Assembly (NCBI GenBank): GCA_900551135.1
Contig: URUX01000098.1
Span: forward strand, 1 to 9,183
Direction: 5' to 3'
Source: an uncultured Clostridium sp.
GTDB lineage: Bacteria; Bacillota; Clostridia; Lachnospirales; Lachnospiraceae
Length of the DNA stretch: 9,183 nt
Below are positions 1 to 6,172 of the stretch, in pieces. The notes under the pieces are model-generated. The model did no database searches, was not told the DNA's origin, and was given only the letters and a program-made list of their open reading frames with translations. Within the stretch, counting starts at the first letter, position 1. Each line of letters opens with the position of its first letter. The position numbers and the translations under genes are program-made.

Positions 1-2
1 AA

Positions 3-506
3 GGCAGCGCGGATTACATTGACGTTGTTGTAAAACCTTATTTTCATGCATATGCCACCTGGCTGGAAACGATACGGTGCGGAATGACCGGCGGAGATAT
101 ATATGATCAAATCGAAAAGGTAATGCCCAAATCCCAGTATCACTGGTCCTTATGCCCGGGTCATCTGACGGCTGACGAAGAATGGCTGGCCTCTCCCATT
201 TACAGCGGAAGTAAAGAACAGCTGACCAGCGGCATGCTCTTTCAGATTGATATGATTCCTTCGGTAGAAGGATATGGCGCAACCAATGCGGAAAGCACTA
301 TCGCCCTGGCAGATGAAAATCTGAGGAAACAAATCCAGACTGAAGCTCCCGAACTGTGGAAACGAATTTCCTCACGAATTGCGTACATCAAAAATGAACT
401 GGGAATCAACCTCAGTCCGGATGTCCTTCCGCTTACCTCCACTGTTGCTTACTTAAGACCGCTGCTTCTTAACAAAGAAAAAGCCATGCATATAAAGAAG
501 CAGTAA
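3..506 (+). CDS. M24-family metallopeptidase-like protein (Xaa-Pro aminopeptidase/creatinase fold), C-terminal part, 5' truncated
   Basis: The frame is open from the window edge to the TAA at 504-506; the gene starts upstream. The visible 167 residues match the C-terminal half of the pita-bread metallopeptidase domain: a PGH motif (His metal ligand or active-site His) followed by DEEW and SPIYSGS, then SGMLFQIDMIP and an NAEST segment where the last two carboxylate ligands of M24 enzymes lie. The end, with PELWKRI, LGINL and DVLPLTSTVAYLRP, is typical of an uncharacterised Xaa-Pro-aminopeptidase-like clade. The position that is usually Glu (xxEPG) is Asp here. The first two Asp ligands would be upstream and cannot be checked. 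No signal sequence can be judged. A cytoplasmic peptidase or related hydrolase is the likely role; the substrate is unknown. It converges on the rpiR-type gene and shares its terminator. Confidence 0.85.
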   Translation, partial: GSADYIDVVVKPYFHAYATWLETIRCGMTGGDIYDQIEKVMPKSQYHWSLCPGHLTADEEWLASPIYSGSKEQLTSGMLFQIDMIPSVEGYGATNAESTIALADENLRKQIQTEAPELWKRISSRIAYIKNELGINLSPDVLPLTSTVAYLRPLLLNKEKAMHIKKQ

Positions 507-531
507 CTGCTGAACCAATCCTCCCCCACAT

Positions 532-578
532 AAAAATATCCTGGCAAAACCACTGATACGGTTTGTCAGGATATTTTT
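532..578. terminator. Bidirectional intrinsic terminator between convergent genes
   Basis: The 12-base arms AAAAATATCCTG (532-543) and CAGGATATTTTT (567-578) are perfect inverted repeats. The stem continues inward with a G-U pair, a C-G pair, three A-T pairs and, after a one-base bulge, two C-G pairs (550-551 with 560-561), leaving an 8-base loop. The A-run on one side and the T-run on the other give a U-tract in both directions. It lies between two stop codons facing each other (506 and 581), so it can serve both the M24 gene and the regulator gene. Confidence 0.9.
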
Positions 579-580
579 CA

Positions 581-1348
581 TTACTCTATTCTGTGATTCA
601 GGTGATTGATGTAACCATCGTATAAAAGATGAAGAACCAGATGAAGAGTCAGATAGCTGGAACGATTTATATTCATTACTTCATCGATACTGGTACTTTG
701 AAAATACAGGTTGTACTTTGAAATACGAGACAATTCATTTTTATGGAAATTGGTAATTGATACCATGGTAATCCCTGAAACATCTAAATTTACCAATGTC
801 TCTCTGTATTTTTCAATATTTCCAGACCAGGATGCAATAAACAGCAGATCTTTCTGGCTCATATATTTTTTGACGATTTTCAGTTCCGTAGATGCCGATA
901 TCATAATAATTTTTTTATTTACATTTAAAAAACAACGGGCCATCTCCTGCAGCATCAGTCTCTGCCCCTGTCCCGTTCCATAAGCATATAGATTTTCTGC
1001 CTCATCAATCTTCTTATAGATCTCTTCTATCTGCCTATTCTGCCGGAACATTTTTATTGTCTGGGCAATATCCTGATTAATCACTTCTATGGCATCTATA
1101 TCTTGTTTTTCTTCCTGCACATCATCATTTTTCAAAAAATACTTAAACTCACTGTATCCGCTGAAATTTAATTTTTGCGTCATGCGAAGCACTGTCGCTG
1201 TAGAAACATTACACCGTTCAGCCAGTTTTGCAATACTTAACGTAGCGCTTATATGTCGATTATTCTGAATGAAATTCAAAATATGAAAATCCAGATTATT
1301 AAGCTTTGCATAGTTTTCATTAATGATACCATCTAATTGGGTTCCCAT
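581..1348 (-). CDS. MurR/RpiR-family transcriptional regulator (HTH + SIS domain)
   Basis: A 255-residue protein with the two-domain layout of the RpiR family. The N-terminal helix-turn-helix covers about residues 20-72 (SIAKLAERCNVSTATVLRM, then KLNFSGYSEFKYFL, the family's KLGFxGFxEFK signature). A C-terminal SIS phosphosugar-binding domain covers about 110-245, with GTGQGQ at 124-129 and the SWSGN strand-turn at 173-177, which corresponds to the SxSG phosphate-binding loop. Family members sense a phosphosugar and repress or activate nearby sugar or cell-wall recycling genes. No sugar transport or catabolism gene is beside it here, so its target is unknown. The ATG at 1348 has an AAGGAG ribosome binding site (1355-1360) six bases upstream. 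The gene ends at the shared terminator. It is probably monocistronic, as a hairpin separates it from the upstream gene. Confidence 0.9.
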   Translation of the reverse strand: MGTQLDGIINENYAKLNNLDFHILNFIQNNRHISATLSIAKLAERCNVSTATVLRMTQKLNFSGYSEFKYFLKNDDVQEEKQDIDAIEVINQDIAQTIKMFRQNRQIEEIYKKIDEAENLYAYGTGQGQRLMLQEMARCFLNVNKKIIMISASTELKIVKKYMSQKDLLFIASWSGNIEKYRETLVNLDVSGITMVSITNFHKNELSRISKYNLYFQSTSIDEVMNINRSSYLTLHLVLHLLYDGYINHLNHRIE

Positions 1349-1430
1349 ACGTTTCTCCTTTTACCAAGCCTGTCTGCCTGCCAGTCACTAAGTTACCGTC
1401 CTGAACTATTGTAATTGAAAACTGAAAAGT

Positions 1431-1478
1431 AAGGCTGCCGTCCATCCAACCCCAAATGGTTGGCTGTGCGTCAGCCTT
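1431..1478. terminator. Long imperfect hairpin, probable (bidirectional) terminator of the HPr-like gene
   Basis: Two 21-base arms, 1431-1451 and 1458-1478, pair in register around a six-base loop. The outer seven pairs (AAGGCTG/CAGCCTT) and inner six pairs (CCAACC/GGTTGG) are perfect, and the middle has three mismatches and one G-U. It lies 24 bases beyond the stop of the minus-strand HPr-like gene and fits as its terminator. The stronger T-run (TTTTCTTTTTT, 1477-1487) is on the + strand side; the minus side has the weaker TTACTTTTC. It may therefore also stop antisense transcripts leaving the regulator gene. Confidence 0.7.
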
Positions 1479-1501
1479 TTCTTTTTTCACTATGTACCAT
1501 A

Positions 1502-1747
1502 TTAAACTCTGAACAGGCGCCGAAGCCTTAACTCCGCCTCTCCTTCGTCACTTCCTTCTAAATAAAATACTAGACTGTTCCCCCGCGGCTGCAACCCCGT
1601 CTGCATCGCCTCATAATCCTTTACATTGATCCTCGTGGCGTCACCCTGTATATAAATATCACAGGTAAATTGATTCGCGGTCCTTACAAGATAGGATATT
1701 GGCAACGTCCGATACGGGGCAAGAATGTCAACCTGTTTTGTCAACAT
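1502..1747 (-). CDS. HPr-like protein lacking the canonical phosphorylation sites
   Basis: Eighty-one residues with the HPr (PTS phosphocarrier) pattern: a KQVDIL first strand, a YLVRTANQF helix aligning with VLVQTASKY of Bacillus HPr, then DIYIQGDATRINVKDYEAM aligning with the strand and second-helix region, and a final GSDEGEAELRLRRLF helix. By eye alignment, the catalytic His15 position is Arg (PYRTLP where HPr has GIHARP), Arg17 is Leu, and the regulatory Ser46 position is Asp (INVKD against VNLKS). It is therefore unlikely to carry PTS phosphate; a regulatory or binding role is inference. The ATG at 1747 is preferred because GGGGTG (1754-1759) lies six bases upstream. A GTG at 1768 would add seven residues (88 in all) but has no good ribosome binding site. 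The gene stands alone with its own promoter and terminator. Confidence 0.75.
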   Translation of the reverse strand: MLTKQVDILAPYRTLPISYLVRTANQFTCDIYIQGDATRINVKDYEAMQTGLQPRGNSLVFYLEGSDEGEAELRLRRLFRV

Positions 1748-1753
1748 ATACAT

Positions 1754-1759
1754 CACCCC
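1754..1759 (-). promoter_or_regulatory. Ribosome binding site deciding the start of the HPr-like gene
   Basis: The minus strand reads GGGGTGA here, close to the AGGAGGTGA consensus. Its six-base spacing to the ATG at 1747 favours that codon over the upstream GTG at 1768 and the ATG at 1753. Confidence 0.6.
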
Positions 1760-1820
1760 ATTAAACACATAAAGCGATCGTCAATCTGTTTCTCTTAGGC
1801 TTCTTTAAATTCGTATACCC

Positions 1821-1849
1821 ATTATACTATGAAATTAGCCAATATACAA
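1821..1849 (-). promoter_or_regulatory. Sigma-A-type promoter for the HPr-like gene
   Basis: The minus strand carries a perfect -10 box TATAAT (1821-1826). Seventeen bases upstream is TTGTAT (1844-1849), which keeps the TTG of the -35 consensus but is otherwise weak. The -10 lies about 75 bases before the ATG at 1747. The surrounding 1769-1897 stretch is AT-rich and holds no other gene. Confidence 0.6.
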
Positions 1850-1860
1850 TAGTAAAATTC

Positions 1861-1890
1861 GAAAATTTTTATTAACTTTCGCCAATTTTC
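1861..1890 (-). terminator. Weak AT-rich hairpin after the polysaccharide operon, possible terminator
   Basis: GAAAATT (1861-1867) and AATTTTC (1884-1890) form a seven-base stem with a 16-base loop just after the stop of the glycosyltransferase gene. On the minus strand it is followed by GAATTTT. The stem is almost all A-T, so it is a poor terminator. No better candidate is visible between the operon end (1898) and the next promoter. Confidence 0.25.
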
Positions 1891-1897
1891 TTTTTAT

Positions 1898-2836
1898 TTA
1901 CAAATTCTTAACGTCTTCTACAATGTAAATCGGACGATCTTTTAGTTCATTAAACAGTACAGATATATATTCTCCTATCACCCCGATTACCACAAACATC
2001 ATGGCAAACATGAAACACATCACCACGACTATGGTCGCATAACCGCTGGGAGCCCCCTGTCTGGTAAACAGCGTATATATTAACACGCCAACCCCGATAA
2101 GTGCTGACAAAATACCGGCAAATATTCCCAGTTTCAGCGGCATATTAGAAAAACACATAATCGTATTAACAGAAAAGCGAAATAGCTTCCGTAAACTGTA
2201 TTTACTTTCCCCTGCAACTCTCGGACGGGCTTCATAATAAATCGAAGTCTTACGAAATCCAATATTCTGGACATAGCCTCTTAAAAAACGAACCCGCTCT
2301 CTGTAATTGTGCTTTAATACTTCTGCCGCCTGCCGGCTGACAGCAAAAAAATCCGATGCATTCGGCTCAAAATGGACATCTGACATCCGGTTAATCAGGG
2401 CATAAAAGGCACTGGATGCAACATTTTTAATAAAGCCGGCGCTCTCATTACTGGTGCGCACCATGGTAATAACCTGATATCCTTCTTCCATTTTTTCTGT
2501 AATCTCTAAAAGGCATTCCGGAGGATGCTGCAAATCCGCATCCATACACACCACTCCGTCTCCGGTGCTGTAATCAATTCCTGCAATCATGGCCGACTCA
2601 TGACCGAAATTTCTGGAAAAAGAAATCACCTTTACCCGGCCGTCCTGCTCTGCCAGCCTGTCCAGCACTTCCAGACTGCTGTCACTGCTCCCGTCATTGA
2701 CAAAAAGCAGTTCCCAGTCCCAGGTCAGACTGTTCAAAACCTTTGTAGTCTCTACATAAAACTGGTCTAATGCTTTTTCTTCATTATATACAGAAACCAC
2801 CACTGAAAGGCGCTTCTTCTCATTTTCTCCGTCCAT
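1898..2836 (-). CDS. GtrB/DPM1-like family 2 glycosyltransferase with two C-terminal membrane helices
   Basis: A 312-residue protein with a GT-A domain of the DPM1/GtrB/ArnC group. It has VVVSVYNEE at 12-20, NDGSSD at 47-52, SRNFGHESA at 74-82, the metal-binding DADLQHPPE at 99-107, SDFFAVSR at 161-168 and RVAGESKYSLRKLF at 206-219. Two hydrophobic helices follow at about 233-257 and 268-292, then a short cytoplasmic tail. Family members transfer a sugar from a nucleotide sugar to polyprenyl phosphate on the inner face of the membrane, giving a lipid-linked single-sugar donor. The length and all key motifs look intact. The sugar is unknown: UDP-glucose is common in the family, but a CDP-sugar from this operon cannot be excluded. 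It is the last gene of the operon; AGGAG (2845-2849) sits eight bases before its ATG. Confidence 0.9.
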   Translation of the reverse strand: MDGENEKKRLSVVVSVYNEEKALDQFYVETTKVLNSLTWDWELLFVNDGSSDSSLEVLDRLAEQDGRVKVISFSRNFGHESAMIAGIDYSTGDGVVCMDADLQHPPECLLEITEKMEEGYQVITMVRTSNESAGFIKNVASSAFYALINRMSDVHFEPNASDFFAVSRQAAEVLKHNYRERVRFLRGYVQNIGFRKTSIYYEARPRVAGESKYSLRKLFRFSVNTIMCFSNMPLKLGIFAGILSALIGVGVLIYTLFTRQGAPSGYATIVVVMCFMFAMMFVVIGVIGEYISVLFNELKDRPIYIVEDVKNL

Positions 2837-2878
2837 TTTTTTAACTCCTGTCCCACTTTTCTGTCTCAGGCTTTCTTC

Positions 2879-3709
2879 TTAACCGAAAACCTCAATCTCC
2901 ATATCCGAATGGGCTGGAACCTGCTTTTCCTTTGGCGGCAGTGTCATGTAATCGCCATAGACACAAGTCAGAACCTGGTTCCAGCCTGCCGGAACCATCA
3001 GCATTTCTCCTTCAAATTCCATATCTACGGTATTGCTGCACCATTCCTTTTGTAATGTTACATACAGATAGTCCGGCTGGTAATTGCTGTAATAACACAG
3101 ACTGCTGGTTCCCTTTTTATCCTTTACAGCCGCACAGAACTGCATCCGACGAATCCATTTCATAGGAATCAGCTTTCCTGCAGCAGAAAGTGCGCCTACA
3201 AAAATTTTATTTGGAACGCTGTATTTGCTAAAATCCAGGTGATAGCGGTGTCCCATGGCAAGACCATAAATCGCCGTATGAAGCAGTTTTGTAAATGCGG
3301 CAGACACCTTATTTTCCGGCAGTTCGTCAATGGTAAACAGGTCTACCCACAGGTGATTCAGCTTCCCTTCATAAAACTGCATTTCTCCGCTGTCCTCATG
3401 AGTACTGCTTTTGTCATAACAGATTCGGGCAGTAAAATCAAAAAATGCCGTTCCTCCCCTTAAATCTTTTGGCTCTAGCAGAGTCATTCCTTCTGGAAGC
3501 TTTTTCCTTGCCGCCCGAATAAACTTTGTATAATTATCTCTGGTAAATGCCACATCTGCATCATCATCCCATGGAATAAATCCCTTGTGGCGGACAGCTC
3601 CAAGCAGAGTTCCAGAATCCAGCATATACTGAATGTCTTCTTCCCGGCAAATCCGGTCAATTTCTTTCAATATAGCCAGATTTGCCTGATGTACCTTCGT
3701 CAGATCCAT
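2879..3709 (-). CDS. LicD-family phosphotransferase-like protein
   Basis: A 276-residue LicD/fukutin-type protein. The core signature is at residues 31-54: DSGTLLGAVRHKGFIPWDDD then ADVA, including the DDD cluster (48-50) and Asp52 expected to bind metal in this nucleotidyltransferase-like fold. A second acidic motif, LWVDLFTIDELP, follows at about 120-131. LicD proteins move phosphocholine or similar phospho-groups from CDP-activated donors onto surface glycans or teichoic acids; eukaryotic relatives transfer ribitol phosphate. No licA, licB or licC choline genes are visible, so choline is not indicated. It is cytoplasmic, with no signal peptide. The ATG at 3709 is chosen because AGGAGG (3719-3724) lies nine bases upstream. 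In-frame alternatives at 3730 (ATG, in a TGATG overlap with rfbH) and 3733 (TTG) lack a ribosome binding site and would add 7-8 basic residues. Confidence 0.88.
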   Translation of the reverse strand: MDLTKVHQANLAILKEIDRICREEDIQYMLDSGTLLGAVRHKGFIPWDDDADVAFTRDNYTKFIRAARKKLPEGMTLLEPKDLRGGTAFFDFTARICYDKSSTHEDSGEMQFYEGKLNHLWVDLFTIDELPENKVSAAFTKLLHTAIYGLAMGHRYHLDFSKYSVPNKIFVGALSAAGKLIPMKWIRRMQFCAAVKDKKGTSSLCYYSNYQPDYLYVTLQKEWCSNTVDMEFEGEMLMVPAGWNQVLTCVYGDYMTLPPKEKQVPAHSDMEIEVFG

Positions 3710-3718
3710 GTTCCGTTT

Positions 3719-3724
3719 CCTCCT
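3719..3724 (-). promoter_or_regulatory. Ribosome binding site of the licD-like gene
   Basis: A perfect AGGAGG on the minus strand, nine bases before the ATG at 3709. It lies inside the extended frame that would start at 3730 or 3733, so it argues for the shorter protein. It begins six bases past the rfbH stop codon. Confidence 0.7.
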
Positions 3725-3729
3725 GACCA

Positions 3730-5073
3730 TCAAGCATTCTGCAATGCTTCTTTTATGGTCTTTGCCATATAATCAATCATTTCGTCTGTCATTCCAGGAT
3801 AAACGCCTACCCAGAATGTATCTTTCATAATCCGGTCTGTCACTGACAAATCACCGACTACACGATACCCTTCGCCTGTCTTCCGCATGTCATCAAAGCA
3901 GGGATGCTTGGTCAAATTGCCTGCAAACAGCATACGGGTCTGGATTCCCTTGTCTTCTACGTACTGAACCACCTGATTTCGGTCTACGCCCTCTTTACAG
4001 GTAATCAGGAAGCCAAACCAGCTGGGATCCGAACCAGGACAGGCTTCCGGCAAAATCACCTTGTCCTGGCAGTCTAAAAGCCCATTCTTTAATCTGGCAA
4101 AATTCGCCTTTCTCCGTTCTACAAATGAAGGGAACTTTTCCAGCTGGGCACAGCCAATCGACGCCTGTAAATCCGTCGCCTTTAGATTATATCCAAAATG
4201 AGAGTATACATATTTATGGTCATATCCTAAGGGCAGTTCCCCGTACTGTCTGTCAAAACGGTGTCCGCACAGATTATCTCTTCCAGACGGGCAGACGCAG
4301 TCTCTTCCCCAGTCTCTGAATGAACGGATAATCTTATTCAGCAAGGCATTATTCGTATAAACTGCTCCGCCCTCGCCCATAGTCATATGATGCGGCGGAT
4401 AAAAGCTGGAGGTTCCAATATCCCCAATAGTTCCGGTCAGCTTCGTCTCACCATCCATGGTATATCTGCTTCCCAGCGCATCACAGTTGTCTTCTACCAG
4501 CCAGAGATTGTGTTTCTCGCAAAATTCCTTTACGGATTTTAAATCAAACGGATTTCCCAGAGTATGAGCAATCATAACTGCCCTGGTCTTTTCTGACAGA
4601 GCCTCTTCCAGCTTTGTTACATCAATATTATACTGGGGAATCGTAACGTCTGCAAACACTGGAACTGCCCCATACTGAATCGCCGGGGTCACAGTAGTCG
4701 GAAATCCTGCCGCTACTGTAATGATTTCATCCCCTCTTTTTACACGTCTGTCTCCCAGAAGCGGGGAGGTCAGCGCCATAAATGCAATTAAGTTGGCAGA
4801 AGAACCGGAGTTTACCAGAGAACAGTAACGAATTCCCAGATAGTCTGCCAGCTTTTCTTCAAACTCATCGGTATACCGTCCGGAAGTCAGCCAGAATTCC
4901 AGGGCAGAATCTACCAGATTAACCATTTCCTGATGGTCATAAACTCTGGATGCATACGGAATCCTGTCTCCCTCTTCAAATTCTTTTTTCTTATTATGAA
5001 ATGTATCGCAGTATTCGGCAGTTAAATCCAGAATTGCTTTTCTGGCCTCCTGCTCGCTCATATTTTCAAACAT
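3730..5073 (-). CDS. rfbH: CDP-4-dehydro-6-deoxyglucose 3-dehydrase (E1), PMP- and [2Fe-2S]-dependent
   Basis: A 447-residue member of the DegT/AscC aminotransferase-like family. It removes the C-3 hydroxyl of CDP-4-keto-6-deoxyglucose, using PMP and electrons delivered by a partner reductase, on the way to 3,6-dideoxyhexoses. The diagnostic change is visible: SFYPPHHMTMGEGG at 223-236, where His228 stands in place of the PLP-binding Lys of ordinary sugar aminotransferases. The iron-sulfur ligands are also present, with a CxCx7C cluster at Cys259, Cys261 and Cys269 (RDWGRDCVCP, then NLCGHRF) and a further Cys197 in VEDNCDALG. Substrate-end features such as SGRYTDEFE (64-72) and VNSGSSANL (87-95) are normal for the fold. 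The ATG at 5073 has AAGGAG (5080-5085) six bases upstream. It follows rfbG by 26 bases. No E3 reductase gene is visible. Confidence 0.95.
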   Translation of the reverse strand: MFENMSEQEARKAILDLTAEYCDTFHNKKKEFEEGDRIPYASRVYDHQEMVNLVDSALEFWLTSGRYTDEFEEKLADYLGIRYCSLVNSGSSANLIAFMALTSPLLGDRRVKRGDEIITVAAGFPTTVTPAIQYGAVPVFADVTIPQYNIDVTKLEEALSEKTRAVMIAHTLGNPFDLKSVKEFCEKHNLWLVEDNCDALGSRYTMDGETKLTGTIGDIGTSSFYPPHHMTMGEGGAVYTNNALLNKIIRSFRDWGRDCVCPSGRDNLCGHRFDRQYGELPLGYDHKYVYSHFGYNLKATDLQASIGCAQLEKFPSFVERRKANFARLKNGLLDCQDKVILPEACPGSDPSWFGFLITCKEGVDRNQVVQYVEDKGIQTRMLFAGNLTKHPCFDDMRKTGEGYRVVGDLSVTDRIMKDTFWVGVYPGMTDEMIDYMAKTIKEALQNA

Positions 5074-5099
5074 AATGTTCTCCTTTTCCTATCAATTGG

Positions 5100-6158
5100 T
5101 CAGCCAAAAAACTCCCGGATCTGTCTGTCTGTTGCTTCTAACATATCCTGGCCTTCTAAATACAGTTTTGACCATTCAATGGTCTTTTCTACCGCTTCTT
5201 TTACATGGTAACGAGGCGTCCAGCCAAATACTTTTTTAATTTTCGAACAATCCAGTTTTAAAAAATTAGCCTCGTGAGGGCCTCCGTCATACTGATTGAT
5301 CCAGGTCTGACCGTCTCCCCATGCCTGACAGAATAAATCCGTTAAATCGCCAGTGGTTACGCAGTCTGCATCGTCCGGCCCCACATTATAGTATCCCGCC
5401 ATAGAACCATCTTCATACTGTTTCATGGCAATTTCCAGATACACGGCAAGGGGCTCTAACACATGCTGGTACGGTCTTGTAGAATGCGGATTGCGAACAA
5501 TGATTTTATTTCCGGAAGCAGCTGCCCGAATACAGTCCGGAATAATCCGGTCGTTGGCAAAATCGCCTCCCCCAATGACATTGCCTGCCCTGGAAGTAGA
5601 AATGGCGCAGCGGCCATCCTGAAAGAAGGATTTCTGATAGCTGTGGGTCACCAGTTCCGAACAGGACTTACTGTTGGAGTACGGGTCATAACCATCCAGC
5701 GGATCACACTCCCGATAGCCATACTCCCATTCTTTATTTTCATATACTTTATCCGTAGTAATATTCACAAAGGAACGGACAGACGGGGTAAGGCGGATAC
5801 ACTCCAGCATATTAACCGTCCCCATTACATTGGTTTCATACGTATATACCGGGTCTTTATAAGAGTCCCGTACAATGGGCTGAGCTGCCAGATGGAATAC
5901 CACCTCTGGCTGTACTTCTTCAAATACCTGACGCAGCCCGTTTAAATCCCGGATATCTCCAATGCGGGAATCCATAGTATCTTCCAGTCCAATAATCTGA
6001 TAAATAGAAGGGTCTGTCGGCGGATTTAAGGCATAGCCGGTAACTTCAGCTCCACACAGAGCCAGAATCCGGCACATCCATGTCCCCTTAAATCCCGTAT
6101 GTCCGGTTACCAGTACCCGTTTTCCTTTATAAAATGAAGCAAATTCCTGTAATGTCAT
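5100..6158 (-). CDS. rfbG: CDP-glucose 4,6-dehydratase
   Basis: A 352-residue short-chain dehydrogenase/reductase of the nucleotide-sugar dehydratase group, turning CDP-glucose into CDP-4-keto-6-deoxyglucose with bound NAD. It has the Rossmann motif TGHTGFKG at 18-25, the HLAAQPIVRDSY segment at 89-100, catalytic TTDK at 134-137 (Lys where dTDP-glucose dehydratases have Glu) and YSNSK at 160-164 (Tyr160/Lys164). These match the Yersinia/Salmonella enzyme, and the length is usual. An in-frame start at 6212 would overlap rfbF by 40 bases and add 18 residues of no family similarity. The ATG at 6158 is preferred because AGGAG (6166-6170) sits seven bases upstream; an ATG at 6164 is too close to it. 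It is cytoplasmic, between rfbF and rfbH in pathway order. Confidence 0.95.
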   Translation of the reverse strand: MTLQEFASFYKGKRVLVTGHTGFKGTWMCRILALCGAEVTGYALNPPTDPSIYQIIGLEDTMDSRIGDIRDLNGLRQVFEEVQPEVVFHLAAQPIVRDSYKDPVYTYETNVMGTVNMLECIRLTPSVRSFVNITTDKVYENKEWEYGYRECDPLDGYDPYSNSKSCSELVTHSYQKSFFQDGRCAISTSRAGNVIGGGDFANDRIIPDCIRAAASGNKIIVRNPHSTRPYQHVLEPLAVYLEIAMKQYEDGSMAGYYNVGPDDADCVTTGDLTDLFCQAWGDGQTWINQYDGGPHEANFLKLDCSKIKKVFGWTPRYHVKEAVEKTIEWSKLYLEGQDMLEATDRQIREFFG

Positions 6159-6165
6159 ATGCATT

Positions 6166-6170
6166 CTCCT
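6166..6170 (-). promoter_or_regulatory. Ribosome binding site deciding the rfbG start
   Basis: AGGAG on the minus strand in the 14-base gap between the rfbF stop (6173) and the rfbG ATG (6158), with a seven-base spacer. It rules against the ATG at 6164, one base away, and against the long upstream extension. Confidence 0.7.
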
Positions 6171-6172
6171 AT

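Noticed and set aside
711..983. Plus-strand open frame of 90 codons opposite the regulator gene
   Set aside because: It is a shadow of the SIS domain region, hydrophobic by reverse-complement effect, with no independent support.
1408..1413. TACAAT as a possible -10 box for the regulator gene (minus strand)
   Set aside because: No -35-like hexamer sits at a proper distance; the expected place falls in the hairpin arm. Too weak to list as a promoter.
5463..5945. Plus-strand open frame of 160 codons opposite rfbG
   Set aside because: It is fully antisense to a strongly supported gene, shows no recognisable protein pattern and has no ribosome binding site.
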